Shown here in pieces: positions 19,381 to 27,742 of a stretch of 64,000 bases of DNA. This stretch comes from [Candidatus Thermochlorobacteriaceae] bacterium GBChlB (GTDB lineage: Bacteria; Bacteroidota; Chlorobiia; Chlorobiales; Thermochlorobacteraceae), in contig JPGV01000006.1 in the NCBI GenBank assembly GCA_000724175.1, forward strand, positions 38,205 through 102,204, read 5' to 3'. The stretch's first letter is position 1; every line of letters begins with the position of its first letter. The position numbers were made by a program, and so were the translations under genes. The notes under the pieces are model-generated. The model had not been told where the DNA came from. It ran no database searches and worked only from the letters and a program-made list of their open reading frames with translations.

Positions 19381-19575
19381 CTAATTCGCTTTGTCGAGCA
19401 TTTTTTGGAATATCTTCTTCGCGCTTCGATAATGAATTTGCTGTTCCAAAATGCAACTCATCAAATCAAAAAAAACATCGTACGTGCTTTGGGTAACGGG
19501 CTTAGGAATTGCGCCGATGATTTTCTTCAACATCGGGTCTCTCTCGGACAAAAGTTGTTTGGCGTCAATCGGCAT
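19381..19575 (-). pseudogene. Truncated HhH-GPD DNA glycosylase (AlkA-like) N-terminal fragment
   Basis: About 64 residues from MPIDAKQLL. The segment LSERDPMLKKIIGAIP, then YDVFFDLMSCILEQQI and SAKKIFQKML matches the N-terminal helices of DNA-3-methyladenine glycosylase II-type proteins (family pattern DPxLxxII ... FxxLxxxIxxQQxxxxAAxxI). A stop follows at 19381, before the helix-hairpin-helix and catalytic Asp that lie in the second half of the roughly 200-residue family. It begins 11 bases after the DUF255 gene, so it was probably cotranscribed with it. It should lack glycosylase activity. Confidence 0.6.
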
Positions 19576-19586
19576 AACTGCGTCGT

Positions 19587-21743
19587 TTAATTGACGAGCA
19601 AACTTTCCAAAACTTTCACGTCGGTCGTCGGCAGTTGGCATGCGTAATCGATGCAGACGAATGCCGTCGGCGTCTCGGTCGCGTCTTTCAAGATTGCGTT
19701 CAAAAACTCCAATTGTTTTGCCGTTTCAGGCGCCGCGTGGATGAGCACTTTGTTCGGCAAATACGTTGAGTAAATCGCGCGACGCATTGCCGTCATATCA
19801 GGCGAGTCAAGGCGGCCCGCTAAAATAATCTGTTTGGGCTTTTGCAAATAAAAGTCAAGTGCAACAAGCATCTGCGGCAAATAGCTTGGCGCTTTATCAA
19901 TGAGTTGGCTGAAGAACTGCAGGGTTTTTTCTGCCGAGTCGCGGAAGTCGGCTCGGTCGGTCATTTGTGCCAATCGAAGCAAATTCAACACCGCTATTGA
20001 GTTCGGCGAGGGTTCTGCGCCATCATGGTCTTCCTTCATTCGGATAATCACGCTTTGGTCGTCGGAGCTTGCACTGAAAAATCCGCCGTTCTCGTGGTCG
20101 TAAAACAGGTCGATCATTTTTTCCGTCAATCGAATCGCCGTCGTGAAGTACTTCGGATCGAGTGACGCCTCATACAAATCAAGCAACCCTTGTGTGAAGA
20201 AGGCGTAGTCGTCTAATTTGCCGTCGATGCCTGCGTCGCCGTCGCGGTAGCGCCGCAGAAGCGTGTGCGTGCTCGGGTTGTAAAGCGTTGATAAAATAAA
20301 ATCGGCGGCGCGATGTGCCGATTGCAAATACGACTCATCGTTCAGAACCGTGAAGCCTTTGGCAAAAGCCGAAATCATCAAGCTGTTCCAAGAGACGAGA
20401 ATTTTGTCGTCCAAGTGCGGGCGCGGGCGCTTAGCACGAACCTCAAAGAGTTTTGCTTTTGCATCGAGAACAATCGCTTCAATTTCTTGCACCGATTTGC
20501 CGAACCGACGCGCTGTTTCTTCGAACGAGAAGCGTTGTATCAAAATGTTTTTTTGAATGAACTCGCCGTGCGGGTCGTTAAGCGCATTGCCGCTTGGCTT
20601 TGCGCCGTAGATGTAGGAGAAAATTTCGCTCGCGTCATCGCCTAAAATCTCGTCGAGTTCGTGTTGTTCCCACACGTAGAACGCGCCCTCGGCCTTATGG
20701 TCAGCGTTGGGGTAGGGCAAGCTATCGGCGTCTTCAGCGGAGTAGAAACCACCGCCGCGTGCCTGTGAACGAGGGGCATTATCGGTCATATCGCACATGA
20801 CGTAATTGAAAATGTCGCGGGCAATCTGTGCGTAAAAGTTATCGTTTGTCAATTGATACGCGTCGAGGTATGAGATTGCCAATTGCGCATTGTCGTAGAG
20901 CATTTTCTCGAAGTGCGGCACATGCCAATACTTGTCGGTCGAGTATCGCGCAAAGCCGCCGCCGCCTTTTCCCATGACACCGATGTGGTCGTGCATGCCG
21001 CCGTCCGCCATTTTGCGCAGCGTAAAGAGCGCCATCTCAAGCGCAGATTTATCTTTGCTTCGATGGTAATAATTGAACAAAAAATTTAGGCAAACTGGGC
21101 GTGGAAATTTTGGCGCGCCGCCGAAGCCGCCCCATTCTACATCAAAACTTGATGCAAGTTGCGCTGCACCGCGCTTGAAAACCTCTACCGAAAGGTCGGC
21201 TTTTCCAGCCTTAGCAAACTGCGAACTTTGCAAGGCAAGTTGTTCTGTTGCCCGCGAGGCAACTGCGATGATGTTCTCTTTATCGCTTTGCCAACTCTCG
21301 GCGATTTTGATGAGCAAGGTCTTGAAGCCCGGTCGCCCCCACCGGTCTGTCGGCGGAAAATACGTGCCGCCAAAAAACGGCTTCAACTCCGGCGTCAGCC
21401 ACACGCTCATCGGCCAGCCCCCGCTTCCCGTCGTCGCCTGCACATAACTCATATACACCCTGTCCAAATCCGGACGCTCCTCACGGTCGACTTTAATCGA
21501 AACGAAATGCTTGTTTAAGACATCCGCCACATCGTCGCTCTCAAACGATTCGCGCTCCATCACATGACACCAGTGGCAGGTTGAGTATCCAATGGAAAGA
21601 AAAATCGGTTTATCTTCCCGACGTGCTTTTTCAAACGCGGCGTCGCCCCATGCGAACCAATCAACGGGATTATGTTGATGTTGCAGGAGATACGGACTTT
21701 TTTCGTGGGCAAGCGCGTTGGTGTGTTTCGGCGATGCGGTCAT
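19587..21743 (-). CDS. Thioredoxin-domain DUF255 protein (YyaL/SSP411 family)
   Basis: A 718-residue protein with the family layout: N-terminal thioredoxin-like domain (about 1-170) beginning with [19 protein letters not shown], its CxxC-type motif in [11 protein letters not shown], then ERPDLDRVY and [20 protein letters not shown], and a C-terminal (alpha/alpha)6 barrel resembling N-acylglucosamine epimerases and six-hairpin glycosidases (about 190-700, e.g. [20 protein letters not shown] block). Members are widespread (human SPATA20), cytoplasmic, and of unproven function. The ATG at 21743 gives full family length. The truncated glycosylase follows it. Confidence 0.93.
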   Translation of the reverse strand: MTASPKHTNALAHEKSPYLLQHQHNPVDWFAWGDAAFEKARREDKPIFLSIGYSTCHWCHVMERESFESDDVADVLNKHFVSIKVDREERPDLDRVYMSYVQATTGSGGWPMSVWLTPELKPFFGGTYFPPTDRWGRPGFKTLLIKIAESWQSDKENIIAVASRATEQLALQSSQFAKAGKADLSVEVFKRGAAQLASSFDVEWGGFGGAPKFPRPVCLNFLFNYYHRSKDKSALEMALFTLRKMADGGMHDHIGVMGKGGGGFARYSTDKYWHVPHFEKMLYDNAQLAISYLDAYQLTNDNFYAQIARDIFNYVMCDMTDNAPRSQARGGGFYSAEDADSLPYPNADHKAEGAFYVWEQHELDEILGDDASEIFSYIYGAKPSGNALNDPHGEFIQKNILIQRFSFEETARRFGKSVQEIEAIVLDAKAKLFEVRAKRPRPHLDDKILVSWNSLMISAFAKGFTVLNDESYLQSAHRAADFILSTLYNPSTHTLLRRYRDGDAGIDGKLDDYAFFTQGLLDLYEASLDPKYFTTAIRLTEKMIDLFYDHENGGFFSASSDDQSVIIRMKEDHDGAEPSPNSIAVLNLLRLAQMTDRADFRDSAEKTLQFFSQLIDKAPSYLPQMLVALDFYLQKPKQIILAGRLDSPDMTAMRRAIYSTYLPNKVLIHAAPETAKQLEFLNAILKDATETPTAFVCIDYACQLPTTDVKVLESLLVN

Positions 21744-21830
21744 AGCAAGAGAGGTTTGAACGTTAGCGTTGTTTTTATTCCAAACGACCGCCGCACGCCT
21801 AAAAGTTTAATCACTAAACTGGGTTGAACC

Positions 21831-22856
21831 ATGACGAACTCCATCGTGAATGAACTGAAGATTGAAAACTTTAAATCGATAAAATCCCTGACGCTCACAC
21901 CCAAGCGGATAAATCTCTTTATCGGAAAACCCAACACCGGCAAATCGAACATTCTCGAGGCGTTGAGTTTGTTCTCTGTGCCAACATTGACAGAGATGGG
22001 TGATTTTGTCCGCCACGAAAAACCCAGTCATTTATTTTATGACCAAAACTTAAAACAGCGTGTGAGCGTCTCCGCCGGAAACTTCTCGATGGAAATTTCC
22101 ACGCGAAAGCCCGTTAATAATCCGACAGCAACGCTTGATGAATTCGGCAATCCGATTCGGATAAGAAGCCATGTCGCGCTGTGGGTCAATGAAAAAAACG
22201 AGATTGAAGGCGGCGAAGAGGATATTAAATCGCTAAAAAAGTACAACACCAAGTTCAAGAAATACGAGTTTCGAAAAGGTGTGAACGACAACGCGCAAAA
22301 GCCTCTCTCTCACCTTCAAGTTCCGTTTGGCGAAAACATTTTTTACATGTTGGAAACGCACCCTGAACTGTTCGAGGAAGTCGCACGATTCTTCACGCAA
22401 TATGGACTGGACTTGGTGTTGAATCAAGAAAACGACACGATTCTGATGCAAAAAAAAATCGGCAATCGCGTGTTCCAACTGCCGTATTCGCTGGTGGCGG
22501 ACACGTTGCAACGCATGATTTTTTATTTGGCGGCAATCAAGACGAACAAAGAAAGCGTGTTGATTTTCGAAGAGCCTGAAACGCATTCGTTTCCGCTATA
22601 CATACAACGGTTAGCGTTAGAAATTACCAATTCAATCGAGAATCAATTTTTCATCGCCACGCATAGCCCGTATCTCTTCAACACCATTTTGGAAAAAGCA
22701 CCGAAAGAACACGTCGCCGTGTTCATTACCTATTTCGAAAACCATGAGACGAAAGTTATGTTGCTCTCCGAAGAGGATAAGAGCGAGGTAATGAATTATG
22801 GAATGGACGTGTTCTTTCACTTAGATGAATTTATCACTGAAAAACAACTCCAATAA
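21831..22856 (+). CDS. AAA family ATPase (OLD/RecF-like, AAA_15/AAA_21 type)
   Basis: A 341-residue SMC/OLD-like ATPase. Residues 8-18 (LKIENFKSIKS) are the usual first strand; Walker A is IGKPNTGKSN (31-40); a variable insertion with charged helices covers about 60-215; then a signature-like LPYSLVADTLQRM (217-229), Walker B SVLIFEEPETH (242-252) and the H-loop FIATHSPYLFN (274-284). Such ATPases pair with nuclease or Toprim effectors in anti-phage modules (OLD, RloA/RloB, PARIS) but others have housekeeping roles. The next gene starts one base after its stop and encodes a Toprim-like small protein, so the two form a pair. Divergent from the DUF255 gene. Confidence 0.85.
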   Translation: MTNSIVNELKIENFKSIKSLTLTPKRINLFIGKPNTGKSNILEALSLFSVPTLTEMGDFVRHEKPSHLFYDQNLKQRVSVSAGNFSMEISTRKPVNNPTATLDEFGNPIRIRSHVALWVNEKNEIEGGEEDIKSLKKYNTKFKKYEFRKGVNDNAQKPLSHLQVPFGENIFYMLETHPELFEEVARFFTQYGLDLVLNQENDTILMQKKIGNRVFQLPYSLVADTLQRMIFYLAAIKTNKESVLIFEEPETHSFPLYIQRLALEITNSIENQFFIATHSPYLFNTILEKAPKEHVAVFITYFENHETKVMLLSEEDKSEVMNYGMDVFFHLDEFITEKQLQ

Positions 22857-22857
22857 T

Positions 22858-23364
22858 ATGCGAAACATCATTCCGGAATGTTGGTTCGATAAAGAGTTGT
22901 TATTGCAATTGCGTATAACGCAAAAACAAATCAACAAAGTGACAGACATTACTGACGTTGTAAAGAAGCTCAACGAACAAATTTATTCAAACAAAGTCGC
23001 TCTCGGTTTAATTGATGAAGACCTAAACAGTTCCCGTCCGAGCAGTTTTTCAGAATTTCAGGTAATCAAAGAGGCGCATCAATTGATGTGGAAGCAAAAG
23101 CCAAATACACGCCATATTTTAATTGTTATCCGCCCGCGTTTAGAAGATTGGCTTTACGCGGTAGCGAAAACAGGAAATGTGAATCCGTCTACGAAACCTT
23201 ATCTGCTTCCGAAAACTCCGAAAGAACTGCACGATGATTACACGGCTAAAAGACAAGTTTCGGAGAGCAAAAACGTGATGAGTTTCTTGAAAGATGTAAT
23301 CGCGGCAAACCCACCGCAGATTCAAACCCTGAAAACTTGGCTTCAAGAAATTCAATCATTATGA
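22858..23364 (+). CDS. Small Toprim-like protein, partner of the AAA ATPase
   Basis: 168 residues; no family recognised with certainty. The order of acidic motifs fits a Toprim fold as in OLD/RloB (DUF4276) proteins: IIPECWFDKELL (Glu7, compare xxVEGxxDxxxL), VALGLIDEDLN (Asp53 and Asp55 after a hydrophobic strand), and HILIVIRPRLEDWLYA (Glu96 and Trp98, compare the PxxExEaWLL block of DUF4276). The ATG at 22858 follows the ATPase stop by one base; an earlier in-frame start at 22825 would overlap the ATPase. Its TGA overlaps the mnmE ATG (ATGA), so translation is coupled to mnmE. Inferred to be the effector or nuclease half of a two-gene system, without proof. Confidence 0.6.
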   Translation: MRNIIPECWFDKELLLQLRITQKQINKVTDITDVVKKLNEQIYSNKVALGLIDEDLNSSRPSSFSEFQVIKEAHQLMWKQKPNTRHILIVIRPRLEDWLYAVAKTGNVNPSTKPYLLPKTPKELHDDYTAKRQVSESKNVMSFLKDVIAANPPQIQTLKTWLQEIQSL

Positions 23365-24755
23365 CCGTCGTTCAGCACGAACCCATCGCCGCAATTGCCA
23401 CCGCTGTCGGCGAAAGCGCGATTGCAATTGTGCGCATCTCCGGCGCAGGCGCGTTGCAAATCGCCGATAAAACTTTTCGCAAAGCAGGCGATAAAAACTT
23501 TTCCTTCTCAACCGCCGACTCGCACACCGCACACTACGGATTCGTCGTCGATAAACGCGGCGACGTGATTGACGAAGTCATGGCAATTGTCTACAAATCG
23601 CCGCGCAGTTTCACGATGGAAGATTCAGTCGAGTTCAATTGTCACGGTGGCGTGATTGTAACGCAAACTGTGCTTGAAACCTTGCTCGATGCGGGCTGCC
23701 GCTTGGCGGAAGCAGGCGAATTTACGCGCCGCGCCTTTCTGAACGGTCGAATCGATTTAGCGCAAGCCGAAGCCATCGGCGAGATGATTCACGCCAAAAC
23801 ACGTGCGGCATACCGTGCGGCGCTCTCGCACATGAAAGGCGATTTGTCCAAAAACCTCTCGGCGCTCCGAGAAGACCTGCTCAATGCGTGCTCTATGCTC
23901 GAGCTCGAACTCGATTTCGGAGAGGAGGATGTCGAGTTTCAAAGCCGCGATGAGTTGGTCAGGAAAATGTCGGAATTGAAAGTGCAACTCACGCGGCTGG
24001 CAAGTTCGTTCATGTTCGGGAAGTTCGTGCAAGAAGGCGTGCGCACCGCAATTGTCGGCAAACCGAATGCGGGCAAATCGACGCTGCTTAACGCGCTCTT
24101 GGGAAAAGACCGCGCCATCGTCAGCGATGTTGCTGGCACGACGCGCGATTACATTGAAGAAAGTTTTGTCAGCGACGGCGTCTTGTTCAAACTCATTGAT
24201 ACAGCTGGACTGCGCACAACAGCGGACAATATCGAGGGCGAAGGCATTCGGCGCAGTTACGAAAAAATCGAGGAAGCGGATTTGATTTTGTATCTCATCG
24301 ATGCGTCGATACCCGTAGACCCAAGTGAAATCAAGGCAGTTGAAGCAATGAGAGAAAAAAACGGTGATGCAAAATTTCTGCTTGTTCTAAACAAAAGTGA
24401 TAGACAATTGACAAATGCAGCGCAGCACATTGAGACTGTGGAACAAGTAAAAATTTCCGCGCTCACTCGTGAGGGCATTTCTGAACTGAAACAAAAAATG
24501 ACATCACTTGCGCTTGGCGCAGAGACACTCGCCGACGGCAGCGTGATGCTCACCAATTTGCGGCACTACGAGGCAATTCGCAATGCGCTGCAAAGCTTGG
24601 AAAACGCGGAGGTGCAGGTCGCGCATCATGCCCCAACGGAACTCATCGCCTCCGACTTGCGCGACGCACTCTACCATATCGGCACGATTACGGGAAATGT
24701 CTCGACCGACGATATTTTGAACAACATCTTCGCCAAGTTTTGTATCGGAAAGTAG
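23361..24755 (+). CDS. mnmE: tRNA uridine-5-carboxymethylaminomethyl synthesis GTPase MnmE
   Basis: 464 residues. The N-terminal folate-binding domain begins MTVVQHEPIAAIATAVGES; a GTPase domain is inserted in the helical domain with G1 GKPNAGKSTLL, GTTRDYIEE, G3 DTAGLR and G4 NKSD; the C-terminus is FCIGK, giving the catalytic Cys of the family. With MnmG it modifies U34 of several tRNAs. The ATG at 23361 overlaps the stop of the Toprim-like gene (ATGA). The frame is open upstream to 23337, inside that gene. Convergent with the ATP-grasp gene 12 bases on. mnmG lies 3 kb downstream rather than adjacent. Confidence 0.97.
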   Translation: MTVVQHEPIAAIATAVGESAIAIVRISGAGALQIADKTFRKAGDKNFSFSTADSHTAHYGFVVDKRGDVIDEVMAIVYKSPRSFTMEDSVEFNCHGGVIVTQTVLETLLDAGCRLAEAGEFTRRAFLNGRIDLAQAEAIGEMIHAKTRAAYRAALSHMKGDLSKNLSALREDLLNACSMLELELDFGEEDVEFQSRDELVRKMSELKVQLTRLASSFMFGKFVQEGVRTAIVGKPNAGKSTLLNALLGKDRAIVSDVAGTTRDYIEESFVSDGVLFKLIDTAGLRTTADNIEGEGIRRSYEKIEEADLILYLIDASIPVDPSEIKAVEAMREKNGDAKFLLVLNKSDRQLTNAAQHIETVEQVKISALTREGISELKQKMTSLALGAETLADGSVMLTNLRHYEAIRNALQSLENAEVQVAHHAPTELIASDLRDALYHIGTITGNVSTDDILNNIFAKFCIGK

Positions 24756-24767
24756 AACGTGTCATTT

Positions 24768-25988
24768 TTACCATAACTCCACGCGCACTAACTCGATGAC
24801 ACGCTGCAAGGCTTGCTCGACGACCGCTGTGTCGCTGTGTCGCACAATCACAAATCCTTCGCCTTCGTAGGTGCCGCTTGCGGGCTGCCCAATGTCGGGA
24901 AGTTTTACATCGGTAAAGAGATGCCCGACTTCCGCCGTCGCTGCCTCGAATCCATGAACTGCTTTGACCCTTCCTGCACCTTGTCCGCGCAAAAACGCGA
25001 CGCCCGCAGCGGATTTTTGTTCAGGCGGAATGAACTCGCCATAGACCATCAGCCGCGCCCACGCTGAGATAAAATCAATGTCAAACGCACGCGAATTGAG
25101 CGTCATAATTTGCGCCCCGGGCGGACGTGCGCCGACTTCTGAAATCGCAATCTTGCCTGTTCTTTTTCGAAACCACTCCAAATGCGACACGCCTGTTGTC
25201 ATGCCCAACGCTTGAAGAGCCTTCGCGCCAGTTTGTCGAATGTCGGCGTAAACATCGCTCGATGCTTCACGCGGCAAAATGATGCGCCATTGAATCCATT
25301 GGTTTCTCATTACATCGAGCGCGGCAGGCAAATAATAGGTGCAGGATTGCCACACTGCGTTGCCGTTCACCGAGACAGTCTCGAGTGAATGCTCTTGTCC
25401 TAAAACAAATTCCTCGATGACAGCCGGATTGGCGTCGCTGGGCTGAATACGCAACAGTGCATCGTGTAAATCCTTCTCGTGTTGAATTTGAAACGTCGAT
25501 TGCGACCCTGCGCCAGCAAGCGGCTTCAAGACCAGTGGAAATCCGACAGCAGTTGCAAACTCTACCGCGTGGCTTGGCTTCGTCACGGCAGCATGTTTCG
25601 CGCAGGGAATATCGGCGGCGGCGAAGCGCGACTTCATTCGCGCCTTATCCCGAAAATTTTTTGCCGACTCGACGGACAGTCCTTCGACACCCAACGCCTC
25701 ACGCGCTTCGGCAACAGGGACTTGAATCTGCTCGTTTACCGCAAGAAATTTATCCAGTCCGCCTAAATAGTTTCGTAAGGTTTTTGCAGCAAACGCCAAG
25801 TGGGCAGCGTCAAACACATTATCGACTTTGTAATGCGCGTCGATTGTTTGGCGCAACGCGGTGGGCAAGCGTTCTTGCGCTTCCTGCGCAATCACGCCGA
25901 GACGCACATTAGGCAGCGAACAAAGCGCGTTGATGAATCCCACGGCATTTGCATTGAAAAATGGCGTTGCAAAAATTACGATGGGCAT
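24768..25988 (-). CDS. ATP-grasp domain protein (carboxylate-amine ligase-like)
   Basis: A 406-residue protein. N-terminal Rossmann-like pre-ATP-grasp domain (MPIVIFATPFF), then the ATP-grasp fold: LVLKPLAGAGSQSTFQI (ATP-binding Lys and Gly-rich loop), AVIEEFVLGQEHSLETVSVN (metal/substrate strand) and ISEVGARPPGAQIM with metal-binding acidic residues. Such enzymes join a carboxylate to an amine through an acyl phosphate. The substrate is not evident. ATG at 25988 is preferred to the TTG six bases upstream. Convergent with mnmE and divergent from the dehydrogenase. Confidence 0.85.
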   Translation of the reverse strand: MPIVIFATPFFNANAVGFINALCSLPNVRLGVIAQEAQERLPTALRQTIDAHYKVDNVFDAAHLAFAAKTLRNYLGGLDKFLAVNEQIQVPVAEAREALGVEGLSVESAKNFRDKARMKSRFAAADIPCAKHAAVTKPSHAVEFATAVGFPLVLKPLAGAGSQSTFQIQHEKDLHDALLRIQPSDANPAVIEEFVLGQEHSLETVSVNGNAVWQSCTYYLPAALDVMRNQWIQWRIILPREASSDVYADIRQTGAKALQALGMTTGVSHLEWFRKRTGKIAISEVGARPPGAQIMTLNSRAFDIDFISAWARLMVYGEFIPPEQKSAAGVAFLRGQGAGRVKAVHGFEAATAEVGHLFTDVKLPDIGQPASGTYEGEGFVIVRHSDTAVVEQALQRVIELVRVELW

Positions 25989-26045
25989 ACACAAAGCTGA
26001 TTATATTTCGAAGACCATTACTTGCAGAAAGTAACTTAAAAAACC

Positions 26046-27002
26046 ATGAAAAAAATTTTCATCACCTATCCAATCGCGCCCGCAGGCATCGAGCGCCTGA
26101 AACAACACGGCTACAAAATCGAGATGAATGAGCAGCATCGATTGCTCTCGCACAACGATTTTATCGCGCAATTCCAAAACGCCGACGCAGTCATCACGGT
26201 CATTTCCGACAAGGTCGACCGAACGATTCTCGACCTTGCCGCCACCGCACACACGCCAACGAAAATTTTTGCCAACTTCGGCGTTGGGTTCAACAACATT
26301 GATGTGGCTTACGCTAAGCAACTTGGCATCTTTGTCACTAACACCCCCGAAGTGCTGACCGACGCTACCGCCGACACCGCGTTTCTCTTGCTGCTCGCCG
26401 TTGCACGTCGGTTCAATGAATGCCAAAAGGTGATGCAACCGCAGACCTTTACGGGCTGGAACACTGTGCAGAATTTGGGCGTGAATTTAAGCGGCAAAAC
26501 GCTTGGCATTGTCGGCTTCGGCAGAATCGGCGAGGCGATGGCGAAACGCGCCAAGGCATTCGATATGAACGTCATTTTTTCAACGCGCACTGAAAAGACA
26601 TCGGAGTTCGCCACACAAGTTGATTTTGAAACATTGCTCCGCGAGAGCGACGCGGTTTCAATTCATACCGCGCTCACCGACGAGACGAAGCACCTTTTTA
26701 CCAAACGCGAGTTCGATAAAATGAAACCGCAGTCGATACTCATCAATACAGCGCGCGGCGCAGTCATCAACGAAGCCGATTTGGTGTCAGCTATCAAGGC
26801 AGGCAAGTTTTTCGGCGTCGGCTTAGATGTTTACGAATTTGAGCCGCTGGTTTCAGACGACCTGTATAAATTAGACAATGTCATCTTACTACCACACATC
26901 GGCGCCGCGACAATCGAGACGCGCAACAAAATGTCAATGCTCTGCGCCGAAAACATCATCGCCGCACTCGACGGCAAAACGCCGCCGAATTTGGTGTGGT
27001 GA
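26046..27002 (+). CDS. D-isomer-specific 2-hydroxyacid dehydrogenase
   Basis: 318 residues. The NAD-binding motif is LGIVGFGRIGEAMAKRA; catalytic residues are seen as Arg in LINTARGAVINE, Glu in DVYEFEP and His in LLPHIGAATIETR. The FGVGFNNIDV block in the substrate domain is typical of glyoxylate/hydroxypyruvate and phosphoglycerate-dehydrogenase-like enzymes. It reduces a 2-keto acid with NAD(P)H; hydroxypyruvate or glyoxylate is the likeliest substrate but 3-phosphoglycerate dehydrogenase is not excluded (it lacks the ACT domain). A terminator follows within the end of the convergent gene. Confidence 0.9.
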   Translation: MKKIFITYPIAPAGIERLKQHGYKIEMNEQHRLLSHNDFIAQFQNADAVITVISDKVDRTILDLAATAHTPTKIFANFGVGFNNIDVAYAKQLGIFVTNTPEVLTDATADTAFLLLLAVARRFNECQKVMQPQTFTGWNTVQNLGVNLSGKTLGIVGFGRIGEAMAKRAKAFDMNVIFSTRTEKTSEFATQVDFETLLRESDAVSIHTALTDETKHLFTKREFDKMKPQSILINTARGAVINEADLVSAIKAGKFFGVGLDVYEFEPLVSDDLYKLDNVILLPHIGAATIETRNKMSMLCAENIIAALDGKTPPNLVW

Positions 27003-27035
27003 TCCGCAATTTTGTAGCAAGAACTGAGTCTGCAA

Positions 27036-27548
27036 TTACACAGCGTTCTGAAATCCTAGAACGCTTTTTAATTGTTCCACCACATTGAACACAATCGGAC
27101 AAACATCGTATTTTTCCATCACGGCATCGAACCGATATTTGAAATGCTCGCCGACAAGGTTCGGAAATGTGCGGCAACATATCGGACGCGCATCGTAGAC
27201 ATTGCACAAATTATTCGCTTGCAACATCGGGCAGGGGCGAGAGACGAAATAAAACGCCTCTTTGTGCGGGCGCAAAAAAGTTCGCTTGAAATCATCAACG
27301 GAAATTTGTTTCTGTGCGGCAAGCGCGGGAAGTTCCGATTCAAGCGCGGCGGCGTGAAGGCATTTGCAACAGTTCGCGCAAGCCGTGCAATCAATGCGCG
27401 GCTCGATGTCCGCATTGAGTTGCTCAACAAGCGCATTGAGTTCGGCGGACGGCATTCGGCGCAGAAATTTTTTGAACGACAAGTTCTCCCCGTGTTTCGC
27501 ACGAGCCGCTTGACTGATGATTTCCAAATTCGTTTCAATGCACATCAT
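27036..27548 (-). CDS. YkgJ-type cysteine cluster protein
   Basis: About 170 residues with eight closely placed Cys in the CxxCxNCCKC-like N-terminal cluster (TACANCCKCLH), CPML, NLCNVYDARPICCRTFP and DVCP. These Cys are expected to bind zinc or an Fe-S cluster (UPF0153/CxxCxxCC family). Function unknown. Two consecutive ATGs (27548, 27545) are possible starts. Its last codons overlap a plus-strand terminator hairpin. Confidence 0.85.
   Translation of the reverse strand: MMCIETNLEIISQAARAKHGENLSFKKFLRRMPSAELNALVEQLNADIEPRIDCTACANCCKCLHAAALESELPALAAQKQISVDDFKRTFLRPHKEAFYFVSRPCPMLQANNLCNVYDARPICCRTFPNLVGEHFKYRFDAVMEKYDVCPIVFNVVEQLKSVLGFQNAV
27042..27069 (+). terminator. Rho-independent terminator after the 2-hydroxyacid dehydrogenase
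   Basis: AGCGTTCT (27042-27049) pairs perfectly with AGAACGCT (27058-27065) around an 8-base loop, followed by TTTTT. The hairpin lies inside the last codons of the convergent Cys-cluster gene; it has no T run on the minus strand. Confidence 0.8.
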
Positions 27549-27559
27549 TGACGAAGCAG

Positions 27560-27575
27560 GTTTTCACGTGAAACA
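27560..27575. promoter_or_regulatory. parS-like site 1 (upstream of mnmG)
   Basis: The 16 bases match the ParB-binding consensus TGTTTCACGTGAAACA at 14 of 16 positions (the first two differ) with the central CACGTG and the full right half intact. It lies 183 bases upstream of mnmG. Confidence 0.7.
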
Positions 27576-27668
27576 TTCTTTTGGCGACAAAAATTTTCCG
27601 TTGCTAATCAGTGTTGAACAGATGGCGTTGCGCCGCTCAATCCAACGAAAGCCTGAAATTGGCGAAAA

Positions 27669-27684
27669 TGTTTCACGTGAAACA
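27669..27684. promoter_or_regulatory. parS site 2 (perfect)
   Basis: A perfect 16-base palindrome, TGTTTCACGTGAAACA, identical to the Bacillus-type parS consensus bound by ParB. It sits 58 bases before the mnmG start and would seed ParB loading near the origin. parA and parB are not in this window. Confidence 0.92.
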
Positions 27685-27742
27685 TTTGGGCAAACGAGAT
27701 AAGTTTTTCTTCATTTTTCACTTTTCATTCTTCCTTGAATTT

